The position numbers and the translations under genes are program-made. A model generated the notes under the pieces. It did no database searches, was not told the origin of the DNA, and saw only the letters and a program-made list of their open reading frames with translations. 43,948 bases of DNA from the NCBI GenBank assembly GCA_902532225.1, contig CACAHI010000007.1, positions 1-43,948 of the forward strand, given 5' to 3'. Shown piece after piece: positions 35,825-43,948 of this stretch; positions within the stretch are counted from its first letter, which is position 1, and every line of letters starts with the position of its first letter. Origin of the DNA: an uncultured Pelagibacteraceae bacterium. GTDB lineage: Bacteria; Pseudomonadota; Alphaproteobacteria; Pelagibacterales; Pelagibacteraceae.

Positions 35825-35899
35825 TGGAGCGGGCAATGAGATTCGAACCCACGACCTTCTCGTTGGCAACGAGACGCTCTACCACTGAGCTATGCCCGC
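35825..35899 (-). tRNA. tRNA-Gly (anticodon GCC)
   Basis: A full cloverleaf reads on the minus strand: acceptor GCGGGCA pairing with TGCCCGC, D-arm TAGCTCAGTGGTAGAGC, anticodon loop TTGCCAA (GCC at 35867-35865), T-arm GGGTTCGAATC, discriminator U and an encoded CCA (35827-35825). GCC reads GGC and GGU glycine codons. Confidence 0.97.
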
Positions 35900-35913
35900 T
35901 TATCAAAAAAACG

Positions 35914-35941
35914 ATTATAGATAGAGCTTTTTGTATTGCAA
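35914..35941 (-). promoter_or_regulatory. Promoter of tRNA-Gly
   Basis: TTGCAA (35941-35936), a 16-base spacer and TATAAT (35919-35914) on the minus strand give a near-consensus promoter about 15 bases ahead of the mature tRNA 5' end. It is the best -10 box noticed in the window. Confidence 0.7.
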
Positions 35942-36015
35942 GTAATAATAAAAATTTATTTATTATCTTGAACTCTTCTTATTTATTAAAAAAGTATTAA
36001 TAATATTTATATTAA

Positions 36016-36795
36016 ATGAAAAATATTAATACAATTTGGATATCTACAACTCCAAGAACTGGGTCTACCTGGATATTTAATGTTACAAGAGAAATATATA
36101 GAATTTTAGGATTTACTGTTGAACCATCTATAGTTCCACAAAAAGATAATGAAATGTTCAAAATTTACCGCGACAAAGCAATCAATCAAAATAATGAAAA
36201 TATAAAATATGTTTTAAAAACACACAGCATTTTAAAACCTGATTTAATTCGTTCAAAAATTATAACTTCTATAAGAGATCCAAGAGATTTATGTCTATCA
36301 TATAAAAAATTTATGAAAACTGATTTTAACCGATCTTTTAAAGTTACAAAATCTTTAATAGATTTTACTAATACATATCAATATTTTAAAAATAATTACT
36401 TAATTCTGATAAAATATGAGAACATTGAAAAAGAATCTACTGAAATAATTTTAAATATTTCAAAATTTTTAAATGTTAGTATTACTCATAGTCAAGCAGT
36501 TGAAATTTCCAAAAAATATTCCCGTGATAATGTAATAAAAATTATAGAGAATAAAAATAATGAAATAAATGATAAAATTTTAAAAAAAACAAAACTTGAC
36601 AAAAAAGAAATAGTTTTTGTATCAAAAAAACTTAGTATTAATGAAGAAACGCGAGCATTTGACACAAGTACCGGATTTCAAACTGGTCATATTTCTCAAA
36701 GTAGATCTACTAGCTGGTCAACAGAATTTTCTACTAATGAAAAAAAAATATTAAATGACACATTTAAAGATTGGTTACTTAAATTTAAATATTAG
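36016..36795 (+). CDS. Sulfotransferase family protein
   Basis: This 259-residue protein has the PAPS-binding P-loop-like motif TPRTGSTWIFNVTREI at residues 10-25 and the 3'-phosphate motif SIRDPRDLCLSYKKF near residue 88, so it is a sulfotransferase-domain protein. The C-terminal GFQTGHISQSRSTSWSTEF region is also typical. The acceptor (lipid, glycan or small molecule) is unknown. It stands alone on the plus strand between tRNA-Gly and a LON-domain gene. Confidence 0.87.
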   Translation: MKNINTIWISTTPRTGSTWIFNVTREIYRILGFTVEPSIVPQKDNEMFKIYRDKAINQNNENIKYVLKTHSILKPDLIRSKIITSIRDPRDLCLSYKKFMKTDFNRSFKVTKSLIDFTNTYQYFKNNYLILIKYENIEKESTEIILNISKFLNVSITHSQAVEISKKYSRDNVIKIIENKNNEINDKILKKTKLDKKEIVFVSKKLSINEETRAFDTSTGFQTGHISQSRSTSWSTEFSTNEKKILNDTFKDWLLKFKY

Positions 36796-36833
36796 AAATA
36801 TAGAAATTTTTATAAATTTTGCTACAATTAGTA

Positions 36834-37475
36834 ATGAAAAAAATTAACGATCTACCAGAAAAAATTCCAATTTTTCCCTTATCAAATTTTATTATTTTTC
36901 CAGAAACTACCGTGCCATTAAATATATTTGAACCTAGATATATCCAAATGATAGATGACAGTATGAAAAGTAATCGCATGATTGGAATGATACAGCCAAA
37001 AAAAAGTTCTGATTTATCAAATTCATTATATGATGTTGGATGCTTGGGAAAAATCACTAGTTTTAATGAAACAAAAGACGGAAGATATCTTATTGTTATA
37101 AATGGGATTTCTAGATTTGAGGTTTTACAAGAAGAGATTTCAAAAAAACTTTATAGAGAGTGCATTGTAAATTATAAAAATTATTCAAAAGATTTAACTG
37201 ACAAAAAAGAAGATTTAAAATTTTCTGATCTTGAATTGATATTTAAAAATATTAAATCAATATTTAAAAAACAAGGTTATTTAATTGATTGGAAAGAATT
37301 AGAAAAACAAAGTCTTGATTTAACAATAAATACGTTATCAATGGCATCTCCTTTCACAATGGAAGAAAAACAAATTCTTTTAGAGACAATCGATATACAG
37401 TCTAGAAAAAAAAAATTAGAAGAGATTTCAAATACTTATTTAATGGATAATTTTAATAATAAAACACTTCAATAA
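36834..37475 (+). CDS. LON peptidase substrate-binding domain-containing protein
   Basis: This 213-residue protein consists of the N-terminal domain of Lon alone: KIPIFPLSNFIIFPETTVPLNIFEPRYIQMIDDSMK, then GCLGKITSFNETKDGRYLIVINGISRF. No ATPase or protease part follows. ATG 36834 is preferred over an in-frame TTG at 36819, because the family begins close to this Met. The function of stand-alone Lon N-domain proteins is not settled; a role as adaptor or substrate binder is assumed. It converges with the ubiH-like gene with no gap. Confidence 0.92.
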   Translation: MKKINDLPEKIPIFPLSNFIIFPETTVPLNIFEPRYIQMIDDSMKSNRMIGMIQPKKSSDLSNSLYDVGCLGKITSFNETKDGRYLIVINGISRFEVLQEEISKKLYRECIVNYKNYSKDLTDKKEDLKFSDLELIFKNIKSIFKKQGYLIDWKELEKQSLDLTINTLSMASPFTMEEKQILLETIDIQSRKKKLEEISNTYLMDNFNNKTLQ

Positions 37476-38570
37476 TTAAAAATTTAATCCTCTGTTAGCT
37501 ATTTTAGTAGAAAACTTTTTAAATTGATTATTGTTTTTTAAAGGTCCAATAAAAAAATTTGATATTTTATTTTTAAATTTATTGTCAATTTTAAAAAATT
37601 CATAAATAAAATCTATTCCTTTTGAAAATGAAAAATTTAAATGCTTAACTTTTTTTTCAAATTCATCTAAAACAGATACATCTAGTGGAAGACCTAAATT
37701 TAATCTTGCCTTAATTATTTCAGAAAATATTTTTATATCTCTTATAGTCATATTAAATCCTTGTCCAGCTAAAGGGTGCACTTGGTGAAGATTGTCGCCT
37801 AAGCAAATTATATTTTTAAAATAATATTTTCTCAAAGTAGAAAATTTCAATTCAAAATTTTCGAAGTTTTCGAAGTTTTTAATAATATATTTTTTATTAT
37901 AATGTTTAATTAATTTTGAAATATTATTAAAATTCATATCGGAATTTTTATTCTCAATAGAAAAAACTAAAGATGTTTTCTTTTTTGATATTGGTAAAAA
38001 AGCTAAAGGCCCAAACTTAGTAAAAATTTGTGTTGCAGATTTATTTTTACATAATTTATGGTTAATAATAGTAGTATACGCAGTAGAATTATAGTTTTTG
38101 GAATATTTTTTATAAAAATATTTTTTTGAAATTTGATTTTTAAAATCTGAGTTAATTATTAAATCATACTTTTTATTTTTTATAATTTGATTTATTTTTT
38201 TTTTTGAAACAAAAAAAGTTTTAAAATTTTTGGACTTTTTCAAATTTCTCTCAAGCAATTTATAAAGGTTGAAATATTTAATTATTGAAAAATGAAATTT
38301 TTTCTCTGAATTAAAATTTAGGGTTTCATAATTTATATCTCTTTCTGTATAAATTTTAATATTATCAACATTCCAAGAATAATTTTTTAAGTTTTTTATA
38401 TTACTGCTTATAAAATTAATATTATCTTCGGTAATTCCTATAGTTCTGGTCTCCATTTTAGATAAATTATTTTTATCTGAATAGAATAAATCAAAATATA
38501 TACCTTGATTATCAAGAGTTTTAGCTAATAATAAATTGGATATGTTTTTTCCTATTAGGCAAATATTCAT
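37476..38570 (-). CDS. FAD-dependent monooxygenase, UbiH/UbiF/COQ6-like
   Basis: This 364-residue protein (ATG 38570; an upstream in-frame TTG at 38594 is less likely) has the second FAD motif of ubiquinone hydroxylases, CLGDNLHQVHPLAGQGFNMTIRD, near residue 260. The N-terminal FAD fold is degenerate: the usual GGGPAG-type loop reads CLIGKNISNLLLAKTL. These enzymes hydroxylate the quinone ring in ubiquinone synthesis. It lies divergent from ftsK across 61 bases, a common alphaproteobacterial arrangement. The assignment is good; exact ring position is unknown. Confidence 0.8.
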   Translation of the reverse strand: MNICLIGKNISNLLLAKTLDNQGIYFDLFYSDKNNLSKMETRTIGITEDNINFISSNIKNLKNYSWNVDNIKIYTERDINYETLNFNSEKKFHFSIIKYFNLYKLLERNLKKSKNFKTFFVSKKKINQIIKNKKYDLIINSDFKNQISKKYFYKKYSKNYNSTAYTTIINHKLCKNKSATQIFTKFGPLAFLPISKKKTSLVFSIENKNSDMNFNNISKLIKHYNKKYIIKNFENFENFELKFSTLRKYYFKNIICLGDNLHQVHPLAGQGFNMTIRDIKIFSEIIKARLNLGLPLDVSVLDEFEKKVKHLNFSFSKGIDFIYEFFKIDNKFKNKISNFFIGPLKNNNQFKKFSTKIANRGLNF

Positions 38571-38631
38571 AATTAAAATATATTTTAACAACAATTATTA
38601 AATGATACAAAGTGACAAATCTAACTTTTAA

Positions 38632-40713
38632 ATGAACATTAATATTTATTCACAAAAAATAGCCAATTTTCTTTCACTTAGGCTTATAGAATTAACCGGC
38701 ATATTGTTTATATTAATATCTAGTTTCTTTTTACTGGCCTTAATATCTTATGCTCCAGAAGATCCGAATTTTATAATTTCAGATAGACAGGAAATAAAAA
38801 ATTTCATGGGTTTTCGCGGAAGCTACACTGCGGATATTTTATTTCAAAGCCTTGGATTAATTGTTTATTTAATACCTTTGAATTTTTTTTTAACGGGTTT
38901 AAATCTTATTTTGATAAAAAAAATTTCTATCATTATTGAAAACTTATTTTTTTTAATCTTATCTTTATTATCTGGATCAGTTTTTTTTGATTATTTTTAT
39001 CAAATTTCATTTAAATTTAGTGTTAATGGAAATGGTGGATTCATTGGTAAATTTTTTAATGAGTTATTTTTAGGTAAAATAATTTATTTAAATGAACAAA
39101 TTATTTACTACATTTTAATATTAACAACTGTACTCTTATTTATATTTAGTTTTAAAATAAGTATTAAAAGTCTATTATCGTCTATAAATTTTGCTATCAA
39201 TTTTTTCAAAAAAAACACCCAAAACAATATTGGAATAAGTCAAGCAACATCAATTGACCTAGAAGAAAAAGAAAAAGTTAGTGAATCAAGAATACAAGAA
39301 AACTTACCTTTTTCCTCAAAAAACCATGGGAGTATAAAAAACAAATTTAAATTGCCTTCTTTAGATTTTTTAAAATATCCAACTAAAAAAGAAAAAAATA
39401 ATCTTTTAAATACAATAGACGCAGATACTCTTGAAAAAATACTTTTAGATTTTGGTGTGGAAGGCAAAATAAAAAAAATTAGCCAAGGACCAGTTGTGAC
39501 ACTAAATGAATTTGAACCAGCTGCGGGTATTAAAGTTTCAAAAATAATAAATTTATCTGAAGATATTGCAAGAAATACAAGTTCAGAATCCGCCAGAATT
39601 TCAGTTATTCCAGGTAGCAGTACAATAGGTATCGAATTACCAAATTCTTCAAGAGAAAATGTTTACTTAAGCGAAATTATATCTAATTCTTCCTTTAATA
39701 AAAGTGACAACAAACTACCTATTGCACTAGGAAAAAGTATTTCTGGAGTTCCTATTGTTAGTGATCTAAGTGCAATGCCACATCTACTAATTGCAGGTAC
39801 AACTGGATCAGGCAAGTCAGTATGTATAAATACAATAATATTATCTCTTCTTTACAAACATAAACCAGATATTTGTAAGTTCATTCTTATAGATCCTAAA
39901 ATGTTAGAACTTTCTACTTACGAAGGGATACCTCATCTGCTTTGTCCAGTCATTACAGAAGCAAAAAGGGCTACAGCCGTTTTAGGTTGGGTAGTTAAAG
40001 AAATGGAAAATCGTTACAGGCTTATGACTCGCGTGGGTGTTAAAAACATTGACGGATACAACAAAAAACACAAATTACCGATGCCTTTTATTATTGTAAT
40101 TGTAGATGAGATGTCCGATTTAATGTTAGTAGCAGGTAAAGAAATTGAAGGTTATATCCAAAAACTCTCACAAATGGCTAGAGCAGCTGGAATTCATATT
40201 ATAATGGCGACCCAAAGACCGAGTGTAGATGTAATAACAGGTACAATTAAAGCTAACTTTCCAACACGTATTTCTTTTCAGGTTTCATCAAAAATAGATA
40301 GTAGAACAATTTTGGGTGAACAAGGTGCAGAACAATTATTGGGAAAAGGAGATATGTTGTACATGTCTTCAGCAAATAGAATAGTAAGGATACATGCTCC
40401 ATTCGTTTCAGAAACTGAGATAGAAAAAATAAATAATTTTTTAAGATCACAAGCAGAACCAAATTATGTAGACGAAATATTAAGTTTCGCTGATGAAAAA
40501 GAACTAGATTCAAATTTATCAGATGAAAACAAAGATGAACTTTATCAAACTGCTCTTGAAATAATTAAATCAGAGGGAAAAGCATCTACGTCTTTTTTAC
40601 AAAGAAAATTACAAATAGGATATAACAGGGCAGCTAGAATAATAGATATGATGGAATCTGAAGGTATAGTTAGTAAAGCCAATCATGTTGGAAAAAGAGA
40701 AGTTTTAAAATGA
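38632..40713 (+). CDS. ftsK: DNA translocase FtsK
   Basis: This 693-residue protein has four N-terminal membrane helices (residues about 15-180), a short linker (about 190-260) and the motor domain with Walker A LIAGTTGSGKSVCINT near residue 385, Walker B IIVIVDEMSDLMLV, MATQRPSVDVITGTIKANFP and a C-terminal gamma winged-helix domain (TSFLQRKLQIGYNRAARIIDMME). It pumps chromosome dimers at the septum. It is shorter than typical FtsK (700-1300) because of the short linker, as in reduced genomes. Confidence 0.97.
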   Translation: MNINIYSQKIANFLSLRLIELTGILFILISSFFLLALISYAPEDPNFIISDRQEIKNFMGFRGSYTADILFQSLGLIVYLIPLNFFLTGLNLILIKKISIIIENLFFLILSLLSGSVFFDYFYQISFKFSVNGNGGFIGKFFNELFLGKIIYLNEQIIYYILILTTVLLFIFSFKISIKSLLSSINFAINFFKKNTQNNIGISQATSIDLEEKEKVSESRIQENLPFSSKNHGSIKNKFKLPSLDFLKYPTKKEKNNLLNTIDADTLEKILLDFGVEGKIKKISQGPVVTLNEFEPAAGIKVSKIINLSEDIARNTSSESARISVIPGSSTIGIELPNSSRENVYLSEIISNSSFNKSDNKLPIALGKSISGVPIVSDLSAMPHLLIAGTTGSGKSVCINTIILSLLYKHKPDICKFILIDPKMLELSTYEGIPHLLCPVITEAKRATAVLGWVVKEMENRYRLMTRVGVKNIDGYNKKHKLPMPFIIVIVDEMSDLMLVAGKEIEGYIQKLSQMARAAGIHIIMATQRPSVDVITGTIKANFPTRISFQVSSKIDSRTILGEQGAEQLLGKGDMLYMSSANRIVRIHAPFVSETEIEKINNFLRSQAEPNYVDEILSFADEKELDSNLSDENKDELYQTALEIIKSEGKASTSFLQRKLQIGYNRAARIIDMMESEGIVSKANHVGKREVLK

Positions 40714-41267
40714 AAAAAAATATCTTTTTATTAATTTTTTTTTTTTTTATTTTAAGTAATTCGCACGCTTCAATTAAAGAAAATATAATTAAAAATCTAA
40801 AAATTACTAATAATTTAATTTTTAATTTTGAACAAATTATAAATGGAAAAAAACAATATGGTAAATGCACAATAGAATACCCGAAAAAAATTTTTTGTTC
40901 ATATGATTTAAAAATGAAAAAAATATTAGTTTCTAATGGTAAATCTTTAGTTGTAAAAAATGTAGCTAGCAATCAAACCTATCACTATCCATTAAAAAAA
41001 ACACCATTGGGAATATTATTAGATAAAAGTTTTTTGATAAATGAATTAGAAAATTCTCGAAAAAAAAATACTAAAAATAATATTTATGTTTTATCTATAA
41101 AAAAAGAAAATATATCAGTAGAGTTATTTTTTGATATTAATAACTATAATTTGGTGGGATGGCAAACAGAGGATATGTATCAAAATAAAGTTAATACCAG
41201 CCTTTTTGATTTAAAAAAAAATCAAAATATAGATAAAAAATTATTTCGTTTACCTGCTATAAATTAA
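40710..41267 (+). CDS. lolA: Outer-membrane lipoprotein carrier LolA
   Basis: This 185-residue periplasmic protein has a signal peptide (residues 1-20) and the LolA beta-fold: LIFNFEQIINGKKQYGKCTIEYPKKIFCSY, then ILVSNGKSLVVKN and TPLGILLDKSF. It ferries lipoproteins from LolCDE to the outer membrane. Its ATG overlaps the ftsK stop by 4 bases, and the ftsK-lolA order is conserved in alphaproteobacteria. The two cysteines (around residues 53 and 64) could pair. Confidence 0.9.
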   Translation: MKKNIFLLIFFFFILSNSHASIKENIIKNLKITNNLIFNFEQIINGKKQYGKCTIEYPKKIFCSYDLKMKKILVSNGKSLVVKNVASNQTYHYPLKKTPLGILLDKSFLINELENSRKKNTKNNIYVLSIKKENISVELFFDINNYNLVGWQTEDMYQNKVNTSLFDLKKNQNIDKKLFRLPAIN

Positions 41268-41766
41268 AATTTATCTTTTCGGATTTAAATATTCTCATTC
41301 CTCTTTTTTGATAATTTTTTAACGCATTTTTATGATCTAGAGAACAGGTATGAACCCAAACCCTTTTAGAATTATTTTTGAAAGATATTTTTATTGCCTC
41401 AGACAGTAGGTAACTGCCATAATTTTTACCAAAATACTCTTCTAAAATTCCTAAATAAGCTATTTCACTTTCTTGTTTTTTATCATGATGTACTTGTTCA
41501 AAATAACCCACCATTTCCTCTGCTTCTTTTAAAATATAGGTTTTGACATTCTCATTTTCTGTGTATTTTATCCATGCATTATCAGACCAATCTAATCTGT
41601 CTACCCAATGATATTTTTTTCCAATTTGTTTATAAAAGAATTTGCTTAAATTAAAATCTGGAGGATTAAGAAGTTCTAATTTTATATTTTTTGATGGTGG
41701 TATGGTTTCAATTAGTTCATTTAAAGAATTAATTTCCAAATAATTTCTTTCAACTAGTCTATTCAC
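41257..41766 (-). CDS. GNAT family N-acetyltransferase
   Basis: This 169-residue protein has the acetyl-CoA-binding motif EEYFGKNYGSYLLSEAI, followed by VWVHTCSLDHKNALKNYQKRGMRIFK, the classical end of a GNAT fold. The N-terminal 50 residues are less recognisable. The start is GTG, overlapping the HIT gene TGA by 4 bases. The substrate is unknown. It converges with lolA, overlapping by 11 bases. Confidence 0.88.
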   Translation of the reverse strand: MNRLVERNYLEINSLNELIETIPPSKNIKLELLNPPDFNLSKFFYKQIGKKYHWVDRLDWSDNAWIKYTENENVKTYILKEAEEMVGYFEQVHHDKKQESEIAYLGILEEYFGKNYGSYLLSEAIKISFKNNSKRVWVHTCSLDHKNALKNYQKRGMRIFKSEKINFNL

Positions 41767-42128
41767 TCAACCATCTTGCCTATTTTTTCGCCACCAAATA
41801 AATGGAAGTGTAGATGAGGTACTTCTTGTCCTCCATCTTCACTAATATTTGCAAGGGCTCGATAACCCTTTCCTACATCAGTTGAAATTCCAAGCTTTTT
41901 TGCAACTATATTAATCCCTTTTAATAAACCTACCATTTCTTCTGGTTTAGCCTTAGAGCTAAAATCGTCAAGGTCAATATATTTGCCTTTTGGAATTACT
42001 AAAGCATGAATTTTTTTTTGAGGATTTATATCATGGAAAGATAAAACAAACTCATCTTCATAAATTTTTTTGCAAGGGATTTCACCTCTTATAATTTTTG
42101 CAAAAATATTGTTATCATCGTACTTCAT
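41763..42128 (-). CDS. hinT: HIT family purine nucleoside phosphoramidase (HinT)
   Basis: This 121-residue histidine-triad protein has NIFAKIIRGEIPCKKIYEDE at the N-terminus and the triad VPHLHFHLFGG (His105, His107, His109). HinT enzymes hydrolyse adenosine 5'-phosphoramidates and acyl-adenylates. It lies in the his operon tail, a position common in alphaproteobacteria. Its ATG overlaps the preceding gene by 4 bases. Confidence 0.95.
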   Translation of the reverse strand: MKYDDNNIFAKIIRGEIPCKKIYEDEFVLSFHDINPQKKIHALVIPKGKYIDLDDFSSKAKPEEMVGLLKGINIVAKKLGISTDVGKGYRALANISEDGGQEVPHLHFHLFGGEKIGKMVE

Positions 42129-42469
42129 TCAAAAACTTCTATTTCTTCAATCACACTTACTATTTTTCTTCCTTTAAGAACAGCATTAACTTTCGCACAT
42201 TCATAATACGCATTTGAAGATGTCTCAGCTATTTCTTTTAACTCCAAACATTTTGATCTTGATTTAGTAAATAGATGTTCTTGTAATTCTGGTGGGTCTC
42301 CTAAATACATCATAAGGCCTATGACTTCTCCTTCTTTTTCAAAATCCGCTAATTCTTCAATTTCCGCTACCCTATCATCAACTCCTATCTCAAAATTTTT
42401 GAATGCTACTACCCCTTTATAAACAACAAATGCTAAAATCAGGAAAAATAATATTTTTATTTTACTCAC
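42125..42469 (-). CDS. Hypothetical membrane-anchored protein in the his operon
   Basis: This 114-residue protein is not recognised. Residues 5-22 form one hydrophobic helix, a likely N-terminal anchor, followed by an acidic domain (VDDRVAEIEELADFEKEGEV) and two cysteines, Cys74 and Cys91, in SKCLELKEIAET and YYECAKVNAV. These could form a disulfide if the domain is periplasmic. The start is GTG, 7 bases after the hisE stop. The 4-base overlap with hinT supports expression. Confidence 0.8.
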   Translation of the reverse strand: MSKIKILFFLILAFVVYKGVVAFKNFEIGVDDRVAEIEELADFEKEGEVIGLMMYLGDPPELQEHLFTKSRSKCLELKEIAETSSNAYYECAKVNAVLKGRKIVSVIEEIEVFE

Positions 42470-42476
42470 AAGAATT

Positions 42477-42749
42477 TCATTTTTTTCTTTTATTTAGTTC
42501 TTCCATTACATGCTCAATATTAATTTCATTAGCTTCTAAATAAACCAACAAATGGTAAATGACATCAGTAGCCTCATGAATTTTATTTGTATCCTTTTCT
42601 ACAGACTCAATTAATTCATTGATTTCTTCTTTAACTTTACTAACACTCAATTTTTTATCTGCCAAAAGTTTGTTGGTATATGAGTTTTCTTTAGGATTAT
42701 TCTTTCTATCTCTGATGGTTTTTAACAGTTCTTCAAGATTTTTTAGCAT
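42477..42749 (-). CDS. hisE: Phosphoribosyl-ATP pyrophosphatase
   Basis: This 90-residue all-helical enzyme performs the second step of histidine synthesis. It has LEELLKTIRDRKNNPKENSYTNKLL, then VKEEINELIESVEKDTNKIHEATDVIYHLLVYLE with the acidic metal-binding residues of the MazG-like fold. Length is normal for HisE separate from HisI. It lies 1 base after the hisF stop. Confidence 0.94.
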   Translation of the reverse strand: MLKNLEELLKTIRDRKNNPKENSYTNKLLADKKLSVSKVKEEINELIESVEKDTNKIHEATDVIYHLLVYLEANEINIEHVMEELNKRKK

Positions 42750-42750
42750 T

Positions 42751-43506
42751 TTATAATCTTACTAAAACGTTTTTTGATTTCAAATATTCTTTAGCCTCTT
42801 TAATGGTATATTTTCCATAATGAAATATAGATGCTGCTAAAACAGCATTGGCATTTCCTAATTTAATACCATCTACCAAATGATCTAAGTTACCAACGCC
42901 ACCTGATGCAATAACTGGTATATTTACCGTGGACGATATCTTGGACATTAAATCAATATCATAACCAACCTGAGTTCCATCTCTATCCATTGAAGTAACT
43001 AATAATTCCCCAGCTCCACTATCTTCCATTTTCTTTACAAACTCTAATGCATTTATTCCGGTTTTGTTTCTTCCTCCGTGAGTGAATACTTCCCAAATTT
43101 CTCCTTTTTTTTTTGCATCTATCGCAACGACAATACACTGAGATCCAAATTGCTTTGAACTCTCAGATACAACACTAGCATTTTGAACTGCGGCGGTATT
43201 AATTGAAACTTTGTCTGCTCCACAATTAAGCAACTTATTAATATCATCAATACTTCTAACACCCCCTCCTACTGTTAAAGGTACAAAACATTTCTTAGAT
43301 GTTTTTTTAACTACTTCGTAAATAGTATCTCTATTTTCATTGGAAGCTGTGATATCTAAAAAACAAATTTCATCAGCGCCTCCTTCACTATAAATTTTTG
43401 CTTGTTCTACAGGATCACCTGCATCTTTAAGATCTGCAAAATTAATACCTTTAACCACACGACCATTCTTTACGTCTAAGCAGGGTATTATTCTATTTTT
43501 AAGCAT
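42751..43506 (-). CDS. hisF: Imidazole glycerol phosphate synthase subunit HisF
   Basis: This 251-residue TIM barrel is the cyclase subunit. Catalytic Asp11 lies in [16 protein letters not shown] and the second catalytic Asp in [10 protein letters not shown] near residue 130. Phosphate-site motifs are LTVGGGVRS and [13 protein letters not shown]. It works with HisH to make imidazole glycerol phosphate and AICAR, which purH in this window re-enters into purine synthesis. It overlaps hisA by 8 bases. Confidence 0.97.
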   Translation of the reverse strand: MLKNRIIPCLDVKNGRVVKGINFADLKDAGDPVEQAKIYSEGGADEICFLDITASNENRDTIYEVVKKTSKKCFVPLTVGGGVRSIDDINKLLNCGADKVSINTAAVQNASVVSESSKQFGSQCIVVAIDAKKKGEIWEVFTHGGRNKTGINALEFVKKMEDSGAGELLVTSMDRDGTQVGYDIDLMSKISSTVNIPVIASGGVGNLDHLVDGIKLGNANAVLAASIFHYGKYTIKEAKEYLKSKNVLVRL

Positions 43507-43948
43507 CTTCTTTAACCAGCTCTTTTAAATCAATATCACCATCATATATAGCTTTCCCAACTATTATACCTTCAATATTTTTTAAATCCTTTGCTTTTTT
43601 GATATCATTAATTGATGAAACACCTCCCGATATAATTACAGGACAATTCGATATCTCTGCAACTTTTGCTGTTTCTTCAAAATTCGGACTTTGCTTTGTG
43701 CCATCTCGATTAATATCGGTATAAATCAATCTACTAACGCCATAATCATTTACTTCTTTTAAAAAATCTAAAGTTAATTGATTAGAATTTTCTTTCCACC
43801 CTGATACTGATAAATATCCATCTTTAGCATCCAAACCTAAAGCAATTTTATTTGGAAATTTTTTACAAGCTTGGTTTAAAAAAATTTTATCTTTTATAGC
43901 TGCACTTCCCAAAATAACTTTTTCAACACCGGCATCAGTGTATTTATG
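43499..43948 (-). CDS. hisA: Phosphoribosylformimino-AICAR ribonucleotide isomerase HisA, C-terminal part
   Basis: This is the last 149 codons of HisA; the 5' part lies beyond the window end. The reading frame is open to 43948 and begins [20 protein letters not shown], so an apparent start at 43912 is only an internal Leu codon. Later motifs are [24 protein letters not shown] and [16 protein letters not shown], which carry the second catalytic Asp and the phosphate-binding glycines. It forms a hisA-hisF-hisE run. Confidence 0.95.
   Translation of the reverse strand, partial: HKYTDAGVEKVILGSAAIKDKIFLNQACKKFPNKIALGLDAKDGYLSVSGWKENSNQLTLDFLKEVNDYGVSRLIYTDINRDGTKQSPNFEETAKVAEISNCPVIISGGVSSINDIKKAKDLKNIEGIIVGKAIYDGDIDLKELVKEDA

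Noticed and set aside
36785..37057. Minus-strand open frame of 90 codons
   Set aside because: It lies antisense to the clear LON-domain gene and has no recognisable family or ribosome site.
37476..38594. TTG start at 38594 for the ubiH-like gene
   Set aside because: The ATG at 38570 places the first beta strand of the flavoprotein fold directly at the start, as is usual.
43499..43912. HisA read as a complete gene starting at 43912
   Set aside because: The codon there is an internal TTG and the frame stays open with conserved HisA sequence to the window end, so the gene is partial.
1..43948. CRISPR arrays, insertion sequences, prophage or defence islands
   Set aside because: No repeated spacer-like units, transposase or integrase genes, terminal repeats or phage structural genes were seen; apart from the sulfotransferase and glycosyltransferase the content is core-like.

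Overview
The window is very AT-rich, densely packed and poor in Shine-Dalgarno sites. Lysine and leucine codons are mostly AAA and TTA, intergenic gaps are short (none above about 210 bases, and the longest holds a tRNA), and many genes overlap by 1-10 bases. With the gene families present (TRAP transporter, ccm cytochrome c maturation, DUF2794, IalB-like protein, the ftsK-lolA and hisA-hisF-hisE orders), this points to a streamlined marine alphaproteobacterium of the SAR11/Pelagibacterales type. That assignment is inferred from gene content and composition; no marker-gene comparison was possible.

Layout. 1-9598 (minus) is a 2-hydroxy/2-oxo-acid island: a TRAP transporter (dctP, then a terminator, then dctQ-dctM), a partial amidase at the window edge, a D-2-hydroxyacid dehydrogenase, a GlcD-type FAD oxidase broken by one extra base in an A9 run, a class I aminotransferase, and two tandem FMN-dependent 2-hydroxyacid oxidase paralogues. 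9609-10130 is a PagL-like outer-membrane protein. 10141-14253 (minus) is a cytochrome c maturation operon, ccmC-D-E-F-G-H, without ccmA, ccmB or ccmI here. It is preceded by a predicted promoter and a stem-loop leader. 14426-18076 holds hspQ, the septation/membrane protein yciB, a DUF2794 protein, a Bax-inhibitor-1 family protein, an aldo/keto reductase and an IalB-like protein. 18087-20988 is argG followed by a TPR-SPINDLY-type glycosyltransferase. 20985-24816 (minus) is hemC-hemD-mscS-yggT-folD. 24881-28361 is tsaD, an EVE-domain gene and acsA with a poly-lysine N-terminus. 28358-31187 adds an unrecognised gene and a two-subunit sodium:solute symporter (DUF4212 plus ActP-like), ending in a strong terminator. 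31244-35470 is a YggT-like gene, rpe, a heparinase II/III-like gene and purH. Then come phhB and a tRNA-Gly(GCC) with its own promoter, a sulfotransferase, a LON-domain protein, a ubiH-like monooxygenase, ftsK-lolA, a GNAT acetyltransferase, a HIT hydrolase, a membrane-anchored hypothetical protein and hisE-hisF-hisA (hisA cut by the window end).

How the genes work together. Two carbon-acquisition modules stand out. The TRAP island appears able to import a small carboxylate and interconvert its L-hydroxy, D-hydroxy, keto and amino forms. The acsA/symporter module appears to import acetate or a similar short acid and activate it to acyl-CoA. The rest is mostly core metabolism. No CRISPR array, insertion sequence, prophage or defence system was found. 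The points most worth a second look are the A9 frameshift in the FAD oxidase, the structured ccm leader, the perfect EF-hand loop inside the symporter, the poly-lysine tail of acetyl-CoA synthetase, the PagL-like protein with an apparent Glu-to-Asn change, and two conserved-looking genes of unknown function.
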